NCBI GenBank assembly: GCA_019237355.1
Contig: JAFAHH010000826.1
Span: 1-21,617 of the forward strand
Direction of reading: 5' to 3'
Length of the DNA stretch: 21,617 nt
Source of the DNA: Acetobacteraceae bacterium
GTDB lineage: Bacteria; Pseudomonadota; Alphaproteobacteria; Acetobacterales; Acetobacteraceae
The notes under the pieces are model-generated. The model ran no database searches, was not told where the DNA came from, and worked only from the letters and a program-made list of their open reading frames with translations. This document shows, in pieces, positions 14,157 to 21,016 of the stretch. A program made the position numbers and the translations under genes. Every line of letters starts with the position of its first letter. The stretch's first letter is position 1.

Positions 14157-14975
14157 CTAGTGCGCGGCGATGAAGCTCAGCACCGCTTGGTTGAAGGCGG
14201 CCGGGTTCTCCAAATTCATTGTGTGCGAGGCATGCGGGATCGTAACGCGCTCCGCGCCGGGTATGGCCTGCACCAGTGCGTCGATGATTTGCGGGAAGGG
14301 CGGGGGTGATTTTGCACCGCCGATCAGCAGGGTAGGGGCGCGGATCGACCCGGCGTCGTCGCGCGAATACGGCGGGCGCTGCTCCTTCACTTGACCAAAC
14401 AACGTGAGGGCATTGTCGCGTAACATTTCGCGAATGCGCCGGTTGGCCCGCGACCAAGTCCCCGGACCACTGACGGCATCCAAGAATATCTCAAGCGCCG
14501 CGTCTGTCTCGCCGCGGCGGAGGTGCTCCAGCATCGGGCTATAATAGCTCCCGTGCTTCCCCGCATCTCCAGCCGAAGCTCCCGTAACCTGCAAACTCCC
14601 ATCCAAGGTACCGCCTGGCTCGGCGAGGAGAAGCGAACGGATCCGGTCTGGCCAGCACCGGGCGACATGAAACGCAACATGTCCTCCCCGCGAATGACCG
14701 AGCAGATGAACCGAACCAGCCTCGAGCGCCGCGATGAATGCCGCGACATCATCCGCATGCTGCTGGGTCGTAAAGTCCTCGCCGACGCCGTCCCAGTGCT
14801 CGGGCCAGTAATGGCGAAGGCTTATAGCAATTGTCCGGTAATGCTGCCCGAAAGCCTCCATCTGCGGCGCCCAGTAGCGCTGATCGAGCAGCGACCCGTG
14901 CACCAGGATCAGCGCCGTGCCCTCCCCTTGGTCGGCGTAGGCCATTTCGTAACTGCCGATGTTCAAGACCTGCAT
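14157..14975 (-). CDS. Alpha/beta-fold hydrolase
   Basis: The product is 272 residues from ATG 14975, which has GAGGGA eight bases upstream; the frame stays open to 15107, but the extra residues do not look like protein. The fold is clear: LILVHGSLLD (oxyanion region), GHSRGG with nucleophile Ser95, and SHTMNLENPAAFN with His251. The acidic partner is less clear: the usual position after strand six reads LLIGGAKSPPPF without an obvious Asp. Neither reaction nor substrate can be assigned. It is the last gene of a minus-strand run after the GT9 and enoyl-CoA hydratase genes, with a 113-base gap. It is convergent with motA. Confidence 0.85.
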   Translation of the reverse strand: MQVLNIGSYEMAYADQGEGTALILVHGSLLDQRYWAPQMEAFGQHYRTIAISLRHYWPEHWDGVGEDFTTQQHADDVAAFIAALEAGSVHLLGHSRGGHVAFHVARCWPDRIRSLLLAEPGGTLDGSLQVTGASAGDAGKHGSYYSPMLEHLRRGETDAALEIFLDAVSGPGTWSRANRRIREMLRDNALTLFGQVKEQRPPYSRDDAGSIRAPTLLIGGAKSPPPFPQIIDALVQAIPGAERVTIPHASHTMNLENPAAFNQAVLSFIAAH

Positions 14976-15088
14976 CGCTAATCCCTCTATCGTGCGCCTG
15001 CCGCCAGCGTAATGCGTGCGCTCGACGAGGCAGGAATCGGCATCGCTTCCTCTACATACAACGTTGTTGGGTTCCCGCCTAACCGAGC

Positions 15089-16024
15089 TCAAAAACCTTT
15101 GTAGCATCCGCGTCCGTCAACGAGCGCGTCCCGGTTAAGCAGCCAAACCGCCGCGGACAGCGCATCGACAACCGAGAGATCTTCCATCCTCGGCCCGCTT
15201 GCCGTCACCGCGGCTGCTCTCGGCCCGGCTGGCGCGTATTCGGCAGCCCGGGTAGGCCCAAACAAGCCCAATGTTGGCGCACCTGCCGCCGCGGCCAAAT
15301 GCATCAGGCCTGAGTCGTTTCCAATGTAGAGAGATACCCGCGCCAGACATGCGGCAACTTGCGGCAAGCTCAGCCGGCCGGTCAGGTCGATGGCTGCGGG
15401 TAAGGCATCTGCGACGGGAGCCGCCAACGAACGTTCCTGCTCGCCGGGTCCGGCAAGAATTACGGGTGTCGCACCGGGAAGAAACCCGTTCTCGAGCGCC
15501 CTGAACAGGGCGACGAAATGCTGCGCCGGCCAAATCTTTCCGCTCCAATTCGCCGTTGGGCCAAGCGCGACTGTCGGCCCGGAGGGGAGCAACTCGGCAG
15601 CAAGGGCGCGGTCTTCCGGCCCTGTCCAGGCCACAGGAACCGGCGGCGGGCTGAGCCTCAGTACTGCGGCGAGCTGCGCCGTCTTGTGACCAGGCCCCGG
15701 CCGCATAACCGCACGCCGCCTTGTGGGAACGAGCCAGGACAATGCCGAGCCGCGAATATCGACGACCAGATCCCAGCGGCGCCGAGCGGCGTGCCACCAA
15801 AACGGGGCCCAGTGCAGGTCGAAAGGGCGCTTATCGAGCAGGATCGTTTCAGCACGGTTTGGCATCCGTGCGAACACGCCCTCCGCGGCCGGCCCGCAGG
15901 CTACGGTTATGCTTGCCTCAGGATGGGTGCGGATCAGGTGGTCGAGTAACCCGGTCGAGAGAACAGCGTCGCCAATCCGGTTGGAGCTGATGAACAGAAT
16001 ACGCAAAGCGTCGCCGCTCAGCAC
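15089..16024 (-). CDS. Glycosyltransferase family 9, ADP-heptose:LPS heptosyltransferase-like
   Basis: The product is 311 residues, slightly short for WaaC/WaaF (about 320-350). The N-terminal ILFISSNRIGDAVLSTGLL is the GT9 acceptor-domain signature. The C-terminal domain carries the TVALGPTANWSGKIWPAQHF strand and the nucleotide-sugar motif GNDSGLMHLAAAAGAPTLGL near 235-254. It should transfer a heptose or similar sugar onto the LPS core or another glycan at the inner membrane. The chosen start is GTG 16024, which overlaps the enoyl-CoA hydratase stop by seven bases; AAGGGG abuts it, and a TTG seven codons later is an alternative. The fit of this envelope gene in an acyl-CoA context is unclear. 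Confidence 0.88.
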   Translation of the reverse strand: MLSGDALRILFISSNRIGDAVLSTGLLDHLIRTHPEASITVACGPAAEGVFARMPNRAETILLDKRPFDLHWAPFWWHAARRRWDLVVDIRGSALSWLVPTRRRAVMRPGPGHKTAQLAAVLRLSPPPVPVAWTGPEDRALAAELLPSGPTVALGPTANWSGKIWPAQHFVALFRALENGFLPGATPVILAGPGEQERSLAAPVADALPAAIDLTGRLSLPQVAACLARVSLYIGNDSGLMHLAAAAGAPTLGLFGPTRAAEYAPAGPRAAAVTASGPRMEDLSVVDALSAAVWLLNRDALVDGRGCYKGF

Positions 16025-16806
16025 CCCTTAAACACAGGCTTGCGCTTTTCGTTGAAGGCGCGCACGCCTTCCCTCCGGTCTTCGGTGGGCACCATGCGAT
16101 TGTAAGCTTCGATTTCGAACATCAAGCCGCTCGCAAGATCCATATTCAGCCCGTAGTTGATGGATTGCTTGGCTTGCCGCACCGAGATCGGCGCGTTGGT
16201 AGCGATCACTGCCGCCGTCTCGAGCGCTTCTCTCAGGACCGCATCCGGCGCGCAAACACGGTTCACCATACCCCATTCCAGCGCTTGTTGGGCGGTGAAA
16301 GGCCGCCCGGTCAGCAAAATTTCCTTTGCGCGCCGTGCGCCCACTGCGCGCGGCAAATTCTGCGTGCCGCCCGCGCCAGGCATAATCCCGAGTGTAACTT
16401 CAGTGAACGCAAAGCGTGCGGTCTCGGCGGCATAGATGAAATCGCAACAAAGCGCGATCTCGAGCCCGCCGGCATAAGCGGCGCCATTCACGGCCGCGAT
16501 CACCGGTATGGGTGTGGCGACCATGGCGCGAACCGCGCGCTCGTATACGAGGTGCTGATCCTGCCATTGCGCATCTGTCATACCGTTGCGTTCTTTCAGG
16601 TCGCCCCCAGCGCAGAAGGCGCGTGGACCTGAACCCGTGACCACCACTGCGCGATACCGCGCCGGGTCTGCCGCAATGCTATCGAACAGGTCATGTAAGT
16701 CGCGGCCCATTTGCGTGTTCAAGGCATTGGCCACTTCCGGCCGGTTCAGCGTTACCAGCATCGTGTTTTCCTGCGGTTCTTCTGTTCGCAACGTGGGGTA
16801 TGGCAT
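16018..16806 (-). CDS. Enoyl-CoA hydratase/isomerase (crotonase family)
   Basis: The product is 262 residues from ATG 16806, preceded by GGGAGA. The longer frame to 16875 only adds translated repeat sequence. The crotonase fold is well marked: RAFCAGGDLKER forms the oxyanion hole, and both catalytic glutamates of true hydratases are present, Glu116 (YAGGLEIALCCDF) and Glu136 (FTEVTLGIMPGAGGTQNLPR). It probably hydrates 2-enoyl-CoA in fatty or amino acid degradation; substrate range cannot be read. Its last codons overlap the start of the GT9 gene, suggesting translational coupling between unrelated functions. A long type I palindrome lies 22 bases upstream of the start. Confidence 0.92.
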   Translation of the reverse strand: MPYPTLRTEEPQENTMLVTLNRPEVANALNTQMGRDLHDLFDSIAADPARYRAVVVTGSGPRAFCAGGDLKERNGMTDAQWQDQHLVYERAVRAMVATPIPVIAAVNGAAYAGGLEIALCCDFIYAAETARFAFTEVTLGIMPGAGGTQNLPRAVGARRAKEILLTGRPFTAQQALEWGMVNRVCAPDAVLREALETAAVIATNAPISVRQAKQSINYGLNMDLASGLMFEIEAYNRMVPTEDRREGVRAFNEKRKPVFKGC

Positions 16807-16828
16807 GGCACGTCTCCCGGTCGGCGCT

Positions 16829-16950
16829 AGAGCGCGATGGCGTGACGCGGACTCGGGTTCCCAATTCGCGAGCACCGCATCCCATTCGGCGCGGCAGAAT
16901 GGGGGCTCGGATTTGGGGTCCCGAGCGTCGGCAAGCCTGAATCGCGCTCT
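16829..16950. repeat. Type I palindrome, long form, copy 5 with nested hairpin
   Basis: The ends are perfect (AGAGCGCGAT, ATCGCGCTCT). Between the usual GCGGACTC and CGTCGG core words sits about 70 extra bases that fold on themselves: CTCGGG with CCCGAG, CCCAA with TTGGG, and CCCATTC with GAATGGG. It lies between divergent genes, the enoyl-CoA hydratase and the MFS exporter. Confidence 0.88.
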
Positions 16951-16964
16951 TAAACTAAACCCTC

Positions 16965-16999
16965 GGGCATCATGCCTTCAGGCTGAAGCCATTATGCCC
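16965..16999. repeat. Type II palindrome, copy 3
   Basis: GGGCAT (16965-16970) pairs with ATGCCC (16994-16999), and CTTCAG pairs with CTGAAG around a central G. Two mismatches interrupt the stem. It lies 15 bases after the long type I copy. Confidence 0.75.
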
Positions 17000-17152
17000 A
17001 GGCGGCACTATCGCGCGGTCGGCTGCCAACTGGAAGTCAGGCCCGAAGCCGCAAGATGCAAGGCAGGGTTGAAAACGCCTGGATGGCCTGAGTATTCGCC
17101 TTTGTGTAGGGCCGTCCCAAACCGGGCGAGAGAATGCAATCGGAGATTTTGA

Positions 17153-18700
17153 ATGGCGTCATTGGCAACTGGGGCACTGCCCAGCTTCACCCATCAACAG
17201 ATTTTACGCGTGCTCTCCGGGATCCTGCTTTGCATTTTCCTAGCCGCCATCGATCAAACAGTGGTGATTCCCGCCGTGCCTGCTATGGCGGCTGAGCTCA
17301 ACGGGTTTGGGCATCTTTCGTGGATCGTTTCCGCCTATCTTCTTACCGCGACAGCGACCACGCCGATCTATGGCCGGCTCTCAGACATTTACGGGCGGCG
17401 GTTTCTGCTATTGCCCGCGCTGCTGATCTTCGCAGTGGCTTCGGCCTGCTGCGCTCTGTCCCAAACCTTAGTGCAACTGATTGTCGCGCGGGCGCTGCAG
17501 GGGATTGGAGGCGCCGGCTTGATGTCGATGGCGCAAGCGGCAATCGCCGACGTAGTTTCGCCACGGGAGCGCGGCAAATATCAGGGTTACATGGCCTCTA
17601 CCTGGGGTATCGCGAGCGTCGCTGGGCCCATCGTCGGCGGCTGGGTCACGCAGGCAATCTCATGGCGCTGGATCTTCTGGATGAATCTACCGATTGCCTT
17701 GCTTGCGCTGATCCTTTGCGACCGGTCGCTGCGTATCTTGGCGCGGCGGGCACAGAAATCGGTTCGGATTGATTATCTCGGCGCCACCCTGCTGACTGCT
17801 GCCGTGAGCTGCTGGCTCGTCATGCTGAGCTGGGGTGGGGTCGAAATGCCCTGGACCGCCCCGCCGATCGCCATTCTGTTCTTGGCCGGGTTGCTTCTTG
17901 GCTTGGTGCTGGTTTGGCAGGAACGGCGGGCCCCCGAGCCGTTGCTGCCGCCGCGGCTGTTCGCCAATCAAGTGGTGGTCGGAGGCGTGCTTATCGGCTT
18001 CTTTACCGCACTCGGCCTGTTCGGCGCCACGTTTCTGCTGCCGCTATTCTTTCAACTCGTCCGGGGATTTGATGCCGGCGCGTCAGGCTTTCTCGTTGTG
18101 CCGTTCCTCGGCTCGAATTGCCTAGGCGCTTTTGTGGCTGGGCAATTTGCGCGCAAGCTGGGGCGGACGAAGGCGATTCTGTTGGCGGGATTGTCAGGTT
18201 GCGTTGCTGGCTTCTTGCTGCTGGCCGCCTTGGGGCCGAACACCCCGCTGGCATTGACTCTTATTTTTCAGCTCGTCCTTGGCGCTTCGGTCGGGCTCGT
18301 TATGCCGAGCAGTTTGGTCATGGTCCAAAATGCGGCTGAACGGCGCGATGTTGGAATTGCCACCGGCACCTTGCTGTTTTTGCGCTCAATGGGCGGCGCC
18401 TTTGGGAGCACGGTAGTTGGCGCGCTGCTCGCCAGCCGTTTCAGTCAAACGCTGCTGGAACACGGCATCCATGCTGAGCTCAATCTCAGTGAGGCGCGTG
18501 GCCACGGTGCCGCCATTGCCGGTCTGCCGCCGGGTATTGAGGCCGTAATTTCGTCCGGATTGGTCAGCGGCTTTCATTTAGCTTTTCTGACCTGTGCGGG
18601 TCTGCTGGTTTTGGCGGTCTTGATTACCTTGCGCACACGCGATCTGCCCTTACAGTCCAGTGCCGATTTGGGAAAGGAGCCAACGGTATTGGCGCATTAG
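17153..18700 (+). CDS. MFS multidrug-type exporter, DHA2 (EmrB/QacA) family
   Basis: The product is 515 residues with about 14 membrane helices, as in the DHA2 drug:proton antiporters. In helix 1 Asp34 lies in AAIDQTVVIPAVPAMA. Motif A is GRLSDIYGRR (74-83), and motif C is GPIVGGWVTQAISWRWIFW beginning at 158. GGAG lies eight bases before the ATG. No membrane-fusion partner (EmrA) or regulator is adjacent, so it probably works alone or with a distant partner. The substrate is unknown. The TAG stop overlaps the first bases of a long type I palindrome. Helices are inferred from hydrophobicity. Confidence 0.93.
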   Translation: MASLATGALPSFTHQQILRVLSGILLCIFLAAIDQTVVIPAVPAMAAELNGFGHLSWIVSAYLLTATATTPIYGRLSDIYGRRFLLLPALLIFAVASACCALSQTLVQLIVARALQGIGGAGLMSMAQAAIADVVSPRERGKYQGYMASTWGIASVAGPIVGGWVTQAISWRWIFWMNLPIALLALILCDRSLRILARRAQKSVRIDYLGATLLTAAVSCWLVMLSWGGVEMPWTAPPIAILFLAGLLLGLVLVWQERRAPEPLLPPRLFANQVVVGGVLIGFFTALGLFGATFLLPLFFQLVRGFDAGASGFLVVPFLGSNCLGAFVAGQFARKLGRTKAILLAGLSGCVAGFLLLAALGPNTPLALTLIFQLVLGASVGLVMPSSLVMVQNAAERRDVGIATGTLLFLRSMGGAFGSTVVGALLASRFSQTLLEHGIHAELNLSEARGHGAAIAGLPPGIEAVISSGLVSGFHLAFLTCAGLLVLAVLITLRTRDLPLQSSADLGKEPTVLAH

Positions 18701-18818
18701 AGCGCGACGCCTTGAGGCGGACTCGGGCTTGCAATTCGCGAGCAGCGGGTCCCATGTTGCGCGCAAAATGGGACCCGGAATTGCGGTCCCGATCGTCGGA
18801 AAGCCTGAATCGCGCTCC
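18699..18818. repeat. Type I palindrome, long form, copy 6
   Basis: The left end AGAGCGCGAC starts inside the MFS stop codon, and the right end is ATCGCGCTCC. The central insert again folds: GCAATTC with GAATTGC, and GGGTCCCAT with ATGGGACCC. It shares CAATTCGCGAGCA and TCCCAT with the copy at 16829. It runs into the apparent 5' part of the gspH frame. Confidence 0.88.
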
Positions 18819-19332
18819 GAAAGCCAAGGAGCTAAAGGGAAACACACCTAGGGCCACGCCGCCTAGGATATCGGTTCGATCCGAACGCTGTATCCGAGGT
18901 TCCGAGTTCGCGAGGTCCGGGAACGCACCCATCTCCAGCCAAGACGGTTTCACCCTGATCGAAATCATTGTGGTGCTGGTTATCTTGGGCCTGATGCTAG
19001 GGGTGATTGTCATGCGCGGGCCAACCCGCAGCCAGCGTCTGGACCTGGATATGGCCACGAGGGACCTCGCTGGATCGCTGCGGATGGCCCGTTCTCGCGC
19101 CATTGCACAGAACCGGCCGGTTACGATGCAGGTCGGTCCTGGGTCGTATAGCCTCGACGGCGAGCCGCCGCACCGCTTGGCTGCGCTGGTGATGGCTGGA
19201 AGCGGTGCGATTGGATTTGCACCGAGTGGGGCATCCTCGGGCGGCACCATTATTTTACGGGCGGGGACGCGAGAAGCGGCGATCCAAGTCGATTGGCTCA
19301 CGGGGCGGGTGTCGGTTACACACGGGCGGTGA
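18754..19332 (+). CDS. gspH: Type II secretion pseudopilin GspH, start codon doubtful
   Basis: The pseudopilin core is unmistakable: Gly then FTLIEIIVVLVILGLMLG from 18949, with Glu five of the mature protein, followed by DLAGSLRMARSRAIAQNRPV and the C-terminal VDWLTGRVSV typical of GspH. GspH is a minor pseudopilin of the T2SS piston, made with a short leader cut by GspO. No acceptable start exists near the leader. The codon that would give M-S-S-Q-D-G is ATC (18931), as if ATG had mutated. The nearest in-frame ATG (18754) lies inside the long palindrome and would give a 65-residue leader. gspG is not upstream, and gspI, J and K are not downstream. The gene may be inactive or use a non-standard start. 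Confidence 0.7.
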   Translation: MLRAKWDPELRSRSSESLNRAPKAKELKGNTPRATPPRISVRSERCIRGSEFARSGNAPISSQDGFTLIEIIVVLVILGLMLGVIVMRGPTRSQRLDLDMATRDLAGSLRMARSRAIAQNRPVTMQVGPGSYSLDGEPPHRLAALVMAGSGAIGFAPSGASSGGTIILRAGTREAAIQVDWLTGRVSVTHGR

Positions 19333-19726
19333 CGGTGCTCCCGCACTGCAGCTAAGCGCCCCCGTAAGAGGTTCGTTCAAGGCTTTGTGAGAATTTCATC
19401 GTTCATGGAATGTTTACTCGCTTACCGCGAATTACGGAAACGGGGATACCTGCATTCTGGTCGGTGTTGCATGTGAGGCCGTCAGGCCGGCGCCCTAGCA
19501 AGTGTGTTGCGGACGTAGCCCGGTGAACCGTCATTTGCCGAAATTCGGCTGAACTGCGTTGCCCGCTCGGGCCTGCCCGGTCGCGTGCAGCCAAAAATCA
19601 GGAGTGAATTGAGAAGCGCACTTCCAGCATCTGGCCGGTGACGGGCGTGACCCTAGTCACTCAGGAGAATGGACGATGATGATAAAAATGAGGGAGGCGG
19701 GTTCTGCCTGTGAGCCCATCGAGACC

Positions 19727-19777
19727 AGAGCGCGATGGCTTGAAAGCCGAGTCGTCGAAAAGCTCGCATCGCGCTCT
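19727..19777. repeat. Type I palindrome, short form, copy 7
   Basis: Perfect ends AGAGCGCGAT and ATCGCGCTCT. The core (CTTGAAAGCCGAGTCGTCG, AAAAGCTCGC) has drifted from the other copies. It lies in the gene-free gap before gspL. Confidence 0.8.
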
Positions 19778-19782
19778 CAACC

Positions 19783-19832
19783 AGAGCATGATGGGTGCGG
19801 CCCCGGGCCCATCGTTCGACTAGGATCTCAGG
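19783..19832. repeat. Degenerate type II palindrome, copy 4
   Basis: AGAGCATGATGG matches the left arm of the copy at 12055. The remainder has changed, leaving only GATGGG (19790-19795) pairing with CCCATC (19808-19813). It follows a type I copy by five bases, preserving the usual order. Confidence 0.4.
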
Positions 19833-19950
19833 CTGAGTGGTCGGAAGCGGTTCTAGGCACCAACGAGGTCATGATGCACTTCGAATGCTCGGTGATGAAC
19901 AGGCACAGCCACCTCACCCTGACCCTATTGGGCCCGGCAGGAGGATGAGC

Positions 19951-21015
19951 ATGGTGATACTCCACGATTTCGCTTCGTGGTGGGCGCGGCAAATGCTTTC
20001 GTTGATGCCCGCGCGGTTGACTCCGGATGCCACCCGAGCCGATGCCATTACCGTTTCGCTGCGTGATGCGACGGACTCGCCGCTCGATCTCGGCTTGCGG
20101 CGCCGCCAGCGAGAGACCGCGATAGGGTCCTTTCGCCGCGATGAGGCCGGCCTGCGTGCCGCGACGGCGGCCCTGCGCAGCCAGCCCCGTGCAGCACGGC
20201 GCCATATAGTACTCCGCATACCCGGCGTGGCCATGCTGGAGCGGCTGGTCACGCTGCCGCTAGCGGCGGAACGCGATCTGGAGCGGGTAATCGGCTACGA
20301 AATGGATCGGCTAACCCCATTCCTCGGCGACCAGGTTTATTGGAAAGCATCGGTTTGCGGGCGCGACCGGGCGGGCGCGCGGCTGCAAGCGCGGCTTTTG
20401 CTGGTCCCAAAATCCGCGCTGGCAACCATAATCGCGGCCCTGGCGAGGATCGGTGGCGTGCCAAGAGCAGTCGAGGCAGCAGGGCCAAACGGGGCGACGC
20501 AGCGCATAGACCTGCTTCCGGCTGCAGTATCGCGGCATCGGGGCCGCATCGTAGCCCTCTCGGCTGGGCTCGCAGGCGGGCTCGCGCTCGCAGCCCTGAC
20601 CCTGCCATTCGTCTCGCAAGCCCTCGAGCGGGGCCGAGTGGAGCAGGCAATTGCTTCCCTGCAGCCTCAGGCAGATCAAGCTACCGAGCTCCGGCGCCGG
20701 ATCGCCGCAGGCGCCGCTGGTGCTGATATCATCGCCGCTGAACGGGCAGCCGTTGGCGACGCCCTGCAGATCCTGGCGAAGGTGACCGACCTAATGCCCG
20801 ACGACACCGTGCTCTCGGAGTTGTCGCTCCGTCAGGGCCGGCTCGCCATTAGCGGCCAATCGCAATCCGCTGCCCGTCTGATCCCCGCCCTTGCTGCTGA
20901 TCCGCTGATCCGCAACCCCGCCTTCGTTGCCCCGGTCACGCGCGCGCCGACGAGCCCTGGGGGCAACGGCGTATCGACCGATTTATTTTCAATCCACGCC
21001 GAACTGGGATCTTGA
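19951..21015 (+). CDS. gspL: Type II secretion protein GspL (PilN-like C-terminus)
   Basis: The product is 354 residues from ATG 19951, six bases after a perfect AGGAGG; an in-frame ATG at 19945 abuts the site. Residues 1-190 form the cytoplasmic actin-like domain that binds GspE (LVTLPLAAERDLERVIGYEM, LTPFLGDQVYW). One membrane helix spans about 199-222. The periplasmic part (about 225-354) has a coiled-coil start and a PilN-like ferredoxin fold (VLSELSLRQGRLAISGQS). This inner-membrane protein links the T2SS ATPase to the pseudopilus. It is followed one base later by gspM. The gap back to gspH lacks gspI, J and K. Confidence 0.85.
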   Translation: MVILHDFASWWARQMLSLMPARLTPDATRADAITVSLRDATDSPLDLGLRRRQRETAIGSFRRDEAGLRAATAALRSQPRAARRHIVLRIPGVAMLERLVTLPLAAERDLERVIGYEMDRLTPFLGDQVYWKASVCGRDRAGARLQARLLLVPKSALATIIAALARIGGVPRAVEAAGPNGATQRIDLLPAAVSRHRGRIVALSAGLAGGLALAALTLPFVSQALERGRVEQAIASLQPQADQATELRRRIAAGAAGADIIAAERAAVGDALQILAKVTDLMPDDTVLSELSLRQGRLAISGQSQSAARLIPALAADPLIRNPAFVAPVTRAPTSPGGNGVSTDLFSIHAELGS

Positions 21016-21016
21016 G

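Larger units (their letters stand above)
19333..19944. other. Gene-free stretch where gspI/J/K would be expected
   Basis: About 610 bases without a recognisable gene. I found no FTLLE-type prepilin motif of GspI, GspJ or GspK in any frame. A plus frame at 19676-19948 passes through two repeats and looks accidental. The stretch ends with AGGAGG (19939-19944), the ribosome-binding site of gspL. Confidence 0.6.

Noticed and set aside
14975..15107. N-terminal extension of the alpha/beta-hydrolase to 15107
   Set aside because: The extra 44 residues show no family features, and a good ribosome-binding site precedes the ATG at 14975, where the usual hydrolase N-terminus begins.
18624..19346. A 240-codon minus-strand frame opposite gspH
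   Set aside because: It is antisense to the pseudopilin core and to the palindrome; no domain was recognised.
19664..19708. A 14-codon ORF, MDDDDKNEGGGFCL, with an upstream AGGAG
   Set aside because: The spacing of AGGAG to the ATG is too short, the region is otherwise non-coding, and the DDDDK string most likely arises from a GAT run.
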